Notes under the pieces: model-generated | The model's database searches: none | What the model was told of the DNA's origin: nothing | What the model saw: the letters and a program-made list of their open reading frames with translations, nothing else | Assembly (NCBI GenBank): GCA_021234155.1 | Contig: JAJEKV010000032.1 | Location: 4,469,835-4,533,834, forward strand | Direction: 5' to 3' | Origin: Isoetes taiwanensis | Lineage: Eukaryota; Streptophyta; Lycopodiopsida; Isoetales; Isoetaceae | DNA length: 64,000 nt | Translations under genes and position numbers: made by a program | Part shown: piece after piece, positions 53,970 through 64,000 of the stretch | Position numbering within the stretch: position 1 is the stretch's first letter | Layout of the letters: every line of letters starts with the position of its first letter

Positions 53970-55020
53970 TGAGAAGAAGGTGATTTTCCTGCACTGGCAC
54001 CTTGTGCTAATGCACCAAATAGTATAAATGCTTTGAATAATGGTAATGCTTCCATGAATGGTGCCTCCGCAACCCCTGGTGCCAATTCTAATAAAGATCA
54101 ATCTCATGTGCTGCCTTGGAGGTTCTCAACTCCTAGAGCAAATGCTAGCAGGGAGTGCCTTAGCGATTGGATCAAGAAAGACTTCTCATCAACTACTTCT
54201 GTAATTCGTATTGCTCCAACTATTGGTGTGATGATTCAAGATAAACCCTCTTGGAAAGTTGTGGACAAAGGAGACACAACTAGAGCTTCAATTACCTCCT
54301 CTTGAAGTTTTCTATTAGCATGAAATGTGTAAGGACACTCTTCAAGTGTCTGGGTACAATGTGATTGAGATTGATCATGATTTATACAAGAAATGTATTG
54401 GTAACTTGATGTTGTTTAGTGTGGTTGGTCAATATACTGGAGCATTTCTTGATACTAGGAATCCTAGTTGTTGGTTGGCTGGCCATCTTTGGTGAATAGG
54501 ACTACCACCTTATCGAACTTTAAAGATGTTCCATAAGAAGTTCTTCTTGATTATTTTTTTATGATCTTTCTTTGCTCCCTTTGCTCTCGCCCGGCCATGC
54601 CTTTCGACATCGCCCTCTTTGCTTCTCTTGCTCCACCCTTTGCATGTCACGCCCCCCGGCTTCTTTGTTTCATTTCATTTCTTGCTACTTCTACTACTCA
54701 TGTTGCTCCTGCAAAGCGCGTTGATGCTGCCCCCCTTGGACACACTGCTAACCTGGCCATCAAATAGGGGCAGTGCTTGCATATGGTCTCCTGGAATTGC
54801 AGGGGTTTCCCTTGGCAGAAGGGAGATAGTCTCAACTCCATTACTGCAGACATGGATCTCATCTTCCTTATGGGAACTTGGGAACACATTTGGGCCTGGG
54901 ATACGGACCTACAAGGATATCAGCACTACTCATTGCTGCTAAGTCTCATGTTTCTCAAACCACCTTGCGCAATGAATTATTGGGGAGGTAAAAACAAAAG
55001 AGCCTATTGGACCACTTAAC
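53970..55020 (+). pseudogene. Plant-type LINE: ORF1 end and endonuclease start
   Basis: A frame at 54033-54305 (GASATPGANSNKDQ, WKVVDKGDTTRAS) passes by frameshift into LPPLEVFY, VIEIDHDLYKKCIGNLMLFS and WLAGHLW, resembling the gag-like first ORF of plant LINEs. At 54777-55019 an endonuclease begins: MVSWNCRGFPWQKGDSLNSI, then DLIFLMGTWEH. The catalytic Glu of the usual TETWEH is Gly here, so the enzyme would be dead even without truncation. The sequence stops about 85 codons in. Confidence 0.55.
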
Positions 55021-57069
55021 AATCTTACAAAGCTAGCTTCTCTGGTTTTAAAGCAAGTCCAAAGAAGCCTTCATTTGCCATCACAAGTTGATTTTCCAAA
55101 TTGATGATGCCCTTGCCATGCAAGAGAAAACCTCTACGACTACCTGAATCTTAGCAAACTTCTGAAGAGCATTAATGGCCACGGTCAATATAGAGCAAAA
55201 GGCATTGTTCACAAAATGTAGCACCAATTTCTGATCAACAAATATGCGGCCTATCGATAGATTGGAGCACAGTCTAAGCCCAGATTGCTTACCTGTCTTG
55301 GTTGCCTGTGTCAATTTGATGCCACTGCTTATTCTCCTGGGAAATAGACTTTAGGTCTACCAGATCATCAAAATGATGAAGAACAAGACGAAATTGCATA
55401 GACTAGGCAGCGGCCATCAATGAGCAAGAGCAAGAGAACTCTAAAGAGTGGTTCTCGATGGCTGCATGTCAAGAGCATGGAAGATATATAAAAAATACAA
55501 AGAAAAAATACATTACATGGATGAAACCATGGTAGGAAAATATTATGGGAGAGAAAAAGTTGTGAGCACTCTATAAATACATACTCTATACGAACAAATG
55601 AATACATGCCTTAAATCATATGGAAACCATTACAAAAAAGATGTACAAATATACTTTGCGCGACGAACCATTTTTTGTGATATTAGAGCCGCATTCCAAA
55701 TTAAGATCCTATGAAATGGCTAACTGCTTTAATCTTCTAAACATCCAATACCTACAAGTCTTGAGAATTATAAACTTTATTGCCAGTCAAATTTCCCATC
55801 AGATTACTTTGCCACTACGACATCCTATTGAGATTATCAAAGGAAATCGGAACAAATAGCCTTACTCTATAAATTCTTGCCTAATGTTCCTCAAACAATC
55901 TCCAATGCAACATAATTCATTACTATTTAACCCTCCTCCACCAACTAATCCTCCATCAAGTAATACCAACAAAGCCAATAATTATGCCGAATAAAATGGT
56001 TGGAAAAAGTGGAGATTATGCCATCGTATTCAAGTGAAAAGAGGAGTCCTCTTGCCGGTTTGGGATTTAATACTAGATTTTTTAACAGCAGTGTGGTAGT
56101 TTGAAGAAGAAAACTTATTAATTGGCAAAGCAGAATGTGCTTTCTGGCTAAATCCTTGCATTATTCTTAGGAAATTGGGAAAGTCCCCCTCAAAGTCAAG
56201 TAATATATCTTTGGGTGTCACTTAAATTGGCCTGATTCCTTTTTTGCTGGAGGGGTTATCACAGGCATCTTAGGCTCTCAGGGAACCGTTATTCTTGCAG
56301 ATCCCCTACATCATAGTGAGGACTCTCATGATTTGTTCAGCAATGGAGTTAAAACAGGGCAGCTAATAAGGATTTTCACATGTATTGTTCGAGGTAATCC
56401 TAGAGAATACATATAGGCAAATCCAATAAGTAACGTTTTGTGTCTATCATTGGTTGTATCATTGGATTTGCATATGTGCCCTAGTGTTTTGTGTTGCTGC
56501 ATCCTTTAACTATGCTTTCTTTAACATGTACAAACAATATGGTTTCTAGTTATCTGGAAAAAAGAGACAAGACATTAGTAGGCAACAAGGCAACAATTTT
56601 CAATTTTCTTGGATGCGAATCTTCAACTGCCTAGTTGTGTGGATCTGATGTCTGCGTAGTATTTGTGTTTGCATATAAACTTTACCCCAGTGCATCAATT
56701 CGGCTGCTTGCCTTACACTATGGAAATCCGTACATATTCCGTACAAACACAATACATTAAACCGTTGAAATCGACATTTGATATAATAACAAATTTAACT
56801 ATTGAATAAAAAACCCCCGGACCCCCCAATTATTTTTGCTGATATTCGAGCAGGGCGTCCAGTTGCTTTCTATTTTATGTGCGAGTTATTCAGACAGATA
56901 AATGTCTCTCTTTTAAATATAAGGTACCCTTTATATAATCGATGGCTTTATTACAATAGACTTTAGAGGGTTTATCCCTAAATATTATCCTTGACATTTT
57001 TATTGTATTACTAGGCAAACACATAGGAATAATATTCTACATAGTTTTGCCATTATCCTAGCCCATTCA
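55021..57069. other. No recognised gene; one long unnamed frame at 56225-56412
   Basis: The plus strand is open without ATG from about 56225 to 56412 (DSFFAGGVITGILGS, HDLFSNGVKTGQLIRIF, then stop). The composition looks protein-like, but I know no family. The complement of 56930-57069 continues the endonuclease fragment described next. The rest is AT-rich and featureless. Confidence 0.4.
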
Positions 57070-57990
57070 ACATGGAACACTCCCCTGTGCTTGCACCATA
57101 TCAGATGTATGGTAATAACAGGCTATGCCACCATGGCCTCGCTTGCTTATGCACTTATTGAACAACGAATAGTGATCATATCTTGGCAGATCTATAAAGA
57201 AAATGAACTTCGTATCCCTTGCTTGCTATGGAGTTCAAGATGTCTCCCTTCTGCCATGGAAAGCCCCTATTCAATTCCAGGAGACCATATACAAGCACAA
57301 TCCCCATGTGGAAATTCTGGCATGTGCAAGTGAGGTAGCAACATCGTGACATGTTGCAGCAGCAGTGGAAGTTGCAAGGGCATTAGCAGCACTCGAGGGA
57401 TTGTATCAACAACAACAGTTGCACTGGTATTAGCAGCACCCCGAGGGTTGCAACAGTAGCAGCGATTGCACATGCATCAGCAGCTTCTCGAGGGGTTATG
57501 CAAACAAGATCCTAGATAGTATAGCTACCTGATTTTTGTCCTGTTCTACATTGTCAAGCAAATCTTGTGTCTCAAGAACTATTAGTTCATCCTCAAAATA
57601 ATCGACCTTAAAACCCTCTGAATGTAACTTGTTAATGCAGTTGTTCTTGAGCCCAAGTTTAGCTTTGGAATTAGAAACCTTTCCTTTATTGCTACTTTCC
57701 ATTGTATCGTCAAAGTTAACCCAATCTCTTACATCCTTTGTACAGATCATCACTTCCTTCTCATATCCTAGTTTTTCATTTTCTGAATTGGAGGAGCGCA
57801 AGTATCCATCTGAATCCAAATACCAATTCATGGCAAAGGAGTATTTGCCAGAGCACGTAAAAGCTACAAGTGGCAGAACCAAGATAATAACCCCTTAAGA
57901 TATCTAGCTTCCAAAATTTGTCCCAAAATCTTGCCTCAAATACTGGGTCGTAACATGCAAGGGAGCTTAAAGATTGGCATGCATCCAGGC
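57070..57990 (-). pseudogene. Plant-type LINE: ORF1 tail and endonuclease start, minus strand
   Basis: The minus-strand frame at 57882-57496 is hydrophilic and acidic (KLGLKNNCINKLHSEGF, DYFEDELIVLETQDLLDN). After a low-complexity stretch, the endonuclease starts MVSWN, FPWQKGD, ILNSIAS and continues in other frames with LPRYDHYSLFNKC and RGHGGIACYYHTSDM. The start matches the 54.8 kb copy, so both belong to one family in opposite orientation. Several frameshifts and stops are present. Confidence 0.55.
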
Positions 57991-58072
57991 ACACGTATTA
58001 TCAAAGTCCAAGAAATTTACGATCATCTGGAAGGATCCGGCCAAAATCTAGATCACTGTATACTTAATAACC

Positions 58073-59705
58073 ATGCAAATATTGGATTATGCTACAGCCT
58101 TCACTAGGGTGAATGTTCTGGCCACCTCTGTCTCTGATCACACTCCCCAGATCATTCAGCGGCTTCATGACCACCCACCGCGGCCTCTCAGGACGGTTTT
58201 TAAGCTTAACACAAGCTTTCTTCAGGATCCAGAGTTCACAGCCGGCTGTAAGCTCATTTGGCAGCAGATATTCAGCCATGATAGCGGAATGAGTAGGGTA
58301 AAACAGTTTGCGAAAGAATGGGGGCGGCAAAAGGCTTTGGCTCAGCGTCGCAGGTTGGATGCCTTATATGCGGAATTGGAGTCTCTTAGAGGGCGGGTCT
58401 CGATGGCTTGCGGAGCGGCAGGTGCTTCGTCGGTCGAGGTTGAGGAGGAGGCCAAGGTGTCGCGAGCCGGGGTCAAAGCGGGTTTGGCGTGGGCTGAAGC
58501 GATCGACACTTGCTCTAAAGTCTTTTTTAGAAGCGGCCGCCGGAAGAAGTATCACGGCGACCATGGCGGACATAGTTACACCCCAAGGAGTGTTGTTTGC
58601 GGCAACCGGATGCTATCAAGGCCTTTGTAGCGAAAGTGCACTATGAAACATTTTTCAAGGAGAGCCCGCTTCCCTCCGCAGTGTTTTTCAAGAGCTGGTA
58701 GTCTTTGGCCAAGGTATCGCCAAGAATCTCGGCCCAGCTTAGAGGAGCCGTTGATGAGGGCGGGGAGTTGGGGGATGCATGCGCTTTGTTGGCTCGGAAT
58801 AAGTGTCTGGATTAGATGGAATACCGGTGGAGTTTTTTCAAGTCTTGGGAATGGGTGGGGGACTTCGGTGGTGCAGGGTGTATGTGGATCTTTTGGGGAA
58901 TAACTTCGATGCATCCCTGGCTGAATCTGAGTTGTATTTCACTTATACCCAAGTGTAAGCATCCTAAAACCATCAATGGTGGAGGCCTATTACTCTGCAT
59001 GCGTAGTGTATAAAATCATTGCTAAGGCTTTGGTGAGAGGCTTAAGCGGTACTAGTTCACGCCATTAGTTGAGCGATGCGGTTTTATACCACAGTGAACA
59101 TTCTTCATAATGTGGCTGCTTTGCTTTTGAGGGAGTGCATTGGGCTCGTGGGATGAGGCGACCCCTTGTTTTCTTAAAATTTGGATTTTGCCAAGGCTTA
59201 TGGCGGTGTGGTGGCGGTTCTTGGCGATATGATGCGAGCCTTTTGGTGCGGACCTAGTGTCGAAGCGGTTATGAAGTTGCGTGTACGCTAGAGGCGGCGG
59301 TGTGGTGTCGAGGGGTGAGACCTCTTCAATCTTCTCACGTGGGGTGAGGCATTAGGCGGGGATGTCTGTTGGCCCCTTCACCATTCACTATAGTGGCGAA
59401 GCTCTCTCATGACTTTTTTCGGTGGCGATTCGCGACAATGTGGTGCAAGGTCTCCACATGGATGATGGGTATAGCGGTTTTGCAATCAATTTGCGGATGA
59501 TACATTCCTCTTTCTTCATGCGAGATAAGTCCAATCTCCGGGCAGCCAAGAATATTTTGGATGCCTTTTCTTTCTAACCAGGTGCTTGCTTGGCGGTGAA
59601 GTGCTTTCGGCCATGTAGTGCTTGGAGGAACCTCCTCTGCGTGGTTGAGTCGGTTTCCACAGGCTCTTACCGCCACCACACGGCTGCCAAACTGTTAGGC
59701 ATACC
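58073..59705 (+). pseudogene. GC-rich LINE ORF2 relic (endonuclease end to RT motif C)
   Basis: The plus strand reads VLATSVSDHTPQ (endonuclease Asp-His), FKLNTSFLQDPEF, WGRQKALAQRRRLDALYAEL, then RT pieces in shifting frames: SLAESELYFTYTQ, YKIIAKALVRGL (58990-59040), NLDFAKAYGGVV (motif A, near 59170), IRDNVVQGLHMDDG, FADDTFLFLH (motif C, near 59487) and NLRAAKNILDAF. The order is right for a plant L1-type ORF2. The region is rich in CG compared with the AT-rich LINEs at 16-23 kb, so it is a different lineage or a less methylated copy. Many frame changes make it dead. Confidence 0.75.
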
Positions 59706-59800
59706 ATTTAAGCATGATTTCATTAATTGGATAAAATAAGCATAATTTTGAAAATTTTGAGCACACCTTATTTGCTCAAGCACGAATACTTTCACCTAGT
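59700..59800 (+). repeat. Dispersed repeat, partner of 7606-7700
   Basis: TTTCATTAATTGGATA, ATAATTTTGA, AATTTTGAGC and GCTCAAG..TTTCACC occur in the same order as at 7606-7700. It directly follows the GC-rich LINE relic and may be its 3' flank. Confidence 0.4.
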
Positions 59801-59950
59801 ACTCGACCCCAACAAACATGAGGGTAATTAACATACACATATACATACAAATTTTTGTGTTATACTTATGCGTGTACATGACACTCGTATAAGCTCAATA
59901 ATGGCCCTACATTTATGCGCCAATAATTCACATCAATTATTTTACTTCAC

Positions 59951-60230
59951 TATAAAAGCGGCTTCACGAGGGGTAGAGGCCATTCATCTTCCATGGCTTC
60001 CTCGATGCCTCGTCGAGCACATCCGGCTCTTTCAAGTGTTACTTGAGCTACAGCGATCACGGGCGAATGCGCTAGAAATAGCGTTAAGCTTGATCCATGG
60101 CTCTTATCTAAAGCTGATGGACCTGCTGGTGCTTGCGGGAAGCTCACTTTCGCGTTAAAGTCCATATTCTTGGCTTTCGATCGGGAGATCTATGAGTGAA
60201 TGGCATCCACGAGCTTTGATGTTGATGGCA
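59951..60230 (+). other. Duplicated TATA-box unit, copy 1
   Basis: AATAATTCAC-TCAATTATT, CACTATAAAAGC (TATA at 59951-59958), CTTCACGAGGGGTAGAGGCC and an ATG at 59992 open the unit. The frame from that ATG ends after 17 codons (MASSMPRRAHPALSSVT). It is the diverged partner of 60568-60830. If it was a gene, it is dead. Confidence 0.4.
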
Positions 60231-60567
60231 GTGAATGCACTTTTGCTAATAATGTAATAATGACATGGGTACCTAATAACTAAGTAAGGATGTAATAGCA
60301 TTACGATTAAGGATGTAATATCCGCGTACCTTAGCGGTATATTGTAACGATGTGCTATCCCACCTCCACTTGATACGCGAAGGCGTCATTGAATTCAATC
60401 ATAGCTAAATTCGTCAAGCAAACATGTTTTGAAACATCGCATATTAATGCGCATACATATATCCATCTGAAAGATGTATTATACTTGTATTTATACAGCG
60501 GTCTTATACCACGAGCAATAATGGGCGAAGTCTACCCCAATAATTCACCTCAATAATTCTACCTCAC

Positions 60568-60830
60568 TATAAAAGCTTCTCACCGGGGCTAAAGTTCATT
60601 CCTCTCACATGGATTATTTGCCTTCATCAATTCACCACATCGAGGCGATCAAGTGCTCAATGAGCCACTCGATCTTGTTGGTTGCCCTAGGCGGGCATCT
60701 TCTTCTTGATCCCCTGCGAAGAAAAGCTTTTGGGGATGAGATTCGTTGCCTGCGTCAATTAGGTGTAATGATCCATCGATTTGGCTTCTGGCCGAATGAG
60801 CTATGAGATATCGGGGATCACTACTCTGAG
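60568..60830 (+). other. Duplicated TATA-box unit, copy 2, with a 65-codon frame
   Basis: TATAAAAG at 60568-60575 is followed by CTTCTCACCGGGGCTAAAG and ATG at 60609. The frame (MDYLPSSIHHIEAIKCSMSH to FWPNEL, 65 codons) has no known motif. The unit repeats 59951-60230 at a distance of about 617 bases, with matches before the TATA box, at the ATG and at the end (CTATGAGAT). TATA to ATG spacing would suit a plant promoter. It could be a small gene of unknown role or transposon promoter sequence. Confidence 0.35.
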
Positions 60831-60983
60831 ATCACGAAGATGAATGAATCACTGTTTAGCATTGTATAGTGTAAGAGCTCTTGTGTTGAGATGGAAAAGC
60901 GAGGCGTAACAAATAATAACTAGTCTATTGTAACTTTCATGTTATGAATGATATAGTAATTATGTAAAAGAGCATTGCATACC

Positions 60984-63420
60984 TCAAGAGTTCTCATCAT
61001 CGTCCTTAGCTTCTTTAGCCACTAATTCTTGCAAGCTGAACCCGAACACTCTTGGCCTGGTCTCTACGGCCCAACCATAGTCTATTGTTTTCAAAGGTTG
61101 GTAGCGTGGCGGGTCATTAGGATTGGGTCTCAATTCTTGCTCCAACAATCCCTATCTTGCATTGCATATGAGGTTCCCTTTACGGCAGCGAGGTTCAAAC
61201 CAAGAGACAAACACCTCTTCATAATGTGGGAGATTAGGGTCCTCTCTGGGTCCTCTTGGCAAAAAGCCATCCATGTCGAGGCGGTTATCATGTGGTGCGA
61301 TTAGCAAGAGCATTCCCTTCTTGACATCTTGGTAGGGGTCGAATATTTCAAGCTGGGTTCTTGGGTCTGCAGAAAGGCCCTACGTAATGAGATGCTTCAA
61401 TGTGCTCATCCACAAACACTCTTCGGGTTCTTCAATGCACTTTGCACTGGTCTTTGGGCGAAATCTGAATAATGACTCTCACCGGGCTGCGCGTCACCAA
61501 GCACTTTTCGCGACAAAGGTGGACCCGGTAGTCAATAACTTCATTCATATATGTGTTGGACCATGACTTATCGCCCGACTCTAGAAATAGCTGCCCAATG
61601 CATCATGTACTTGGCAATAGAAGCTCTTAATGCACCTATATCTTTCAAGCTCCCCATATGGCTGCGGGACCTTAGGTGACCCTCTCGGAATCATAGGTAA
61701 ACCTTGGGCATCCTCCTTCCACATTTCGATTCCCTTTTTTAGGGGAGCCACTCCCTATGCCACGGCCTCATCTTGTAGAACATTAGTGGCCATCCATCCT
61801 TCATGCAAAACTTGAAGAGTAGAGGTTCCAAGTGACCACATAAGCGGTCCTTCTTATCGGGGATAAATCCTTTCACGAATTCCTTCCAATCGGGAACCTC
61901 TGTCACAAGGTAAGGTGAAGGAGCCTTTGAACTACTTTGCTGAAGAGTTGCATAAGCTCGGAATAGTCAATGCATCGATCTTCTCATTAGAGTAGAGTAG
62001 TTTCCAAATAGGGCATCTATGTCATCGTGGGTGTGTCCAACCATCATGAATCCGGTGCACTTGATCAAATACACCTAACCAAACCAAGTATGACAAGTAA
62101 GAGAAAAGATATCTATTCTTATTAGACTGAGCAATTATCTAGCTGCAAGTAAAGCCTCCTAGGCAACTTGTTTTGCTACCATGGGGCCTTTGATAGGAGG
62201 CATAAAATCATTTCTCTTGCCATTCATCATTTTTGTCCTAAGGTTATACGTGTTTAAAATTCTTTGCACCCCATTTGCTTTTCGGGGACGATCGATTATC
62301 TCTCAAATGGCCCCAATTATCCTCGGATTTATTCTCCGGTGTCTTCAAGGTATGATTCAAGGATCCCACATGAAAATTAGAATCATCGGGCCGGAGGTCC
62401 GGTGAGAAGTGGCCCAAGGCACCTATACCATGGCCGTGCATGAGAGCACTGTAACAACGACCTTGGTCGTTCACCCCTCCATCTGAGACTTTGCTAGCTT
62501 CTCTAGGCGAGGGACCATGGTCTTATTCGATCCATCTTATCATGTATAATGGTTAAAAGCGTGCTTTCGGAGATCTATCGACAAAGCTCTCGGGACCGAT
62601 AAAGGCTCTGCATGAAATCTGGGCCGTCATATGTGATTTTCTCTCTATTGCAAGTACCCTTCTTTCGTTTGGATCTACGGTCTTAGCAAGCTTTTCCTTT
62701 ATGACAATCGGGTGTTACACTTGGAAAATGCTATCCTCTTAGCTATTGCTACCTCTGAATGATTCTCTTTTCAAGCGAGGCGAAATGGCGAAGGAGAAAT
62801 ATGCTTGTCTGTCATCTCATGCGGAAATATCTACTTCTTGGTGTATATCCTTCTTAGTCAATTTGAAGGTAGCCTCTTAACATTTTATGCGCTACCCTAA
62901 ATTTCGTAATTTTCGGCGGTGTGTATCGTCTCTGCGTTTTCATCTATGAACATGGATAGCCACGGCATTGCCGACCAAAGTATGAGACCTTGGCTTCTTA
63001 GACCCGGTATTTCCGTGCTCGGCAATTACGTGGCCGTCATTGAAGAGCTTCTTCCACTTGTAAAAGTGGAAATGGGAATGCCATAGGCTTTATGCCATGC
63101 TTTCTTTTTTTTGTTTGTTATTCAACATCGGTTTGCGGACTACACCATTTTGAGCAAAGATCTAGCATGTTATATGCAAAAGTTGTGCGCTCAGGGACTT
63201 CATGTTCGATAAAAGGTTCTCATGCAAGCTATCTCACGGGATGTAAAATTTGCCTGACATCGTTTCATGCAACCACGGTGATGACACGAAGTCTAGAATA
63301 GCCTCGACACTAGTTTTTCTTTCACATTTAGTACGTCTTGGGCGTGTTACGGGTCTCCGATTGACCATGATGTAAGGTCTCTTTTTGGTGATGCCAATTT
63401 GGGTCTAATGGAGTAAGGTT
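60984..63420 (-). pseudogene. DUF7869-like transposon-associated protein, decayed
   Basis: I read an almost continuous minus-strand coding sequence with several frame changes and stops. In order: RGCMKRCQANFTSREIACMR (about 63250), AWHKAYGIPISTF and KKLFNDGHVIAEHGNTGSKK (about 63040), KKDIYTK and AHEMTDKHIS, FSKCNT and EKLAKTVDPNERRVL (about 62690), TIIHDKMDRIRPWSL (about 62540), ALMHGHGIGALGHFSPDL with DDSNFHVGS (about 62400), VGHTHDDIDALFGNYS (about 62020), VPDWKEFVKGFI with LFKFCMKDGWPLMFYKM (about 61830), YGELERYRCIKSFY, SWSNTYMNEVIDYRV, GMLLLIAPHDNRLDMDGF (about 61280), and EELRPN..YQPLKTIDYG to DDDENS-stop at 60984. HGNTG, HDKMD, HGHG, DSN and GHTHDDID in this order fit the DUF7869 family, common in plants and protists and often in mobile DNA. 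Role unknown. Confidence 0.65.
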
Positions 63421-64000
63421 CATTCTCCACATCCTTCTCCTTCTCCTTCACTTAACCACAAGAGTAGAAAGCTGGAATGTTATCAGCGAGACACGAGGGC
63501 TATGGGCCATCTCACAAGGTCATGCGGTTGGGGCATTTACGCACGGGCTGGCGGCGCATAGAGATCTTTTCGGGCATTGGAAAAATGTTCATGATAGTAG
63601 CGACTATCGAGCCTTCCCCTAACTTCCGTCGGACCACGGCATGGTTTGGATCGGCAAAAAGCGATAACACCATAGGCATAAGCCATGTAGCGACATTCAT
63701 GCATGAGTGTGCCGCGCCTTCTCAACTAACTCATCTCTAGAAAGCCCTTGCACATGATTTGTCTCATTAGTGGCTAACCCCTCATTCCCTCTGTCTGCCC
63801 GGTCTATCCTTTTTTTATCGACACGGTGGGGTGCAAGCTTCCTCATGTCTATCTAGTGGAGCAACAATGTCCTTCTTGTACCACAACACAAAAGTCCCCC
63901 GACTTCACCCATTTTTTCTATTTCCAATTCGGGAATTGGTAGCGATGCTTGTCCATCGAACATTCACAATTGAAGCGACAACCATACCCTCCGGGACGGT
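63421..64000 (-). other. Possible N-terminal extension of the DUF7869-like gene
   Basis: Minus-strand frames at 63700-63512 and 63725-63537 (SKPCRGPTEVRGRLDSRYYH) are open, but I recognise no motif. The base composition is like the pseudogene next to it. The window edge cuts the region, so nothing more can be said. Confidence 0.2.

Noticed and set aside
1-64000. CRISPR array, operon or phage-like defence system
   Set aside because: No regularly spaced identical repeats with unique spacers and no prokaryotic gene arrangement were found; the content is that of plant nuclear DNA.

Overview
The window reads as nuclear DNA of a land plant, most likely a large, repeat-rich, seed-free plant such as a fern. 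It is AT-rich, has only one clearly intact protein gene (a plastid-type J-domain protein), carries a nuclear copy of plant-type mitochondrial large-subunit rRNA, a decayed PPR repeat, and many layers of dead retroelements. The fern assignment is an inference from repeat load and PPR style. No bacterial-style operons, CRISPR arrays or phage genes are visible.

Layout. 0-11 kb: gene-free AT-rich DNA with one poly(A)-tailed retroelement end, a CACTA-like terminus (5.05 kb), a long-TIR foldback element (5.13-5.62 kb) and a minisatellite (9.2-9.4 kb). 11.05-15.29 kb: a second foldback element split by a 3.8 kb LINE with readable ORF1, endonuclease, reverse transcriptase and 3' tail, bounded by an 8-bp target-site duplication. 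16.2 kb: mitochondrial 26S rRNA fragment. 16.5-23.2 kb: a nest of decayed LINE copies on both strands. 25.2-29.6 kb: the second CACTA-like terminus, a DEAH-helicase fragment and the J-domain gene with its TATA box and a 42-bp palindrome upstream. 30.6-34.4 kb: fragments of plant-type LINEs with zinc-finger (zf-RVT-like) tails, then a tRNA-derived SINE and a PPR relic. 36.6-40.8 kb: an LTR-element leader with a tRNA-Met primer site, a long ORF1-like gene, and an ORF1-only element resembling mammalian HAL1. 41-57 kb: poly(A) and microsatellite-tailed retroelement ends, a duplicated ATTCTAGAAT-bounded element, tandem repeats, and endonuclease fragments. 58.1-59.7 kb: a GC-rich LINE relic. 60.98-63.42 kb, minus strand: a decayed gene of about 800 codons that I recognise, from its HGNTG, GHTHDDID and HDKMD-type motifs, as a DUF7869-like transposon-associated protein.

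The most interesting pattern is at the 3' ends of one LINE family. Seven insertions carry or retain part of a short stem-loop just before the tail. Six keep the stem, and its arms change in a compensating way. A short CCGTGGACGTTAAAA-like motif follows in most, and then each insertion ends in a different simple-repeat tail (TTTA, TTCC, TATTC, CTCC). This looks like a conserved RNA recognition element for target-primed reverse transcription. The same family has produced full, ORF1-only and 86-bp insertions in this window.
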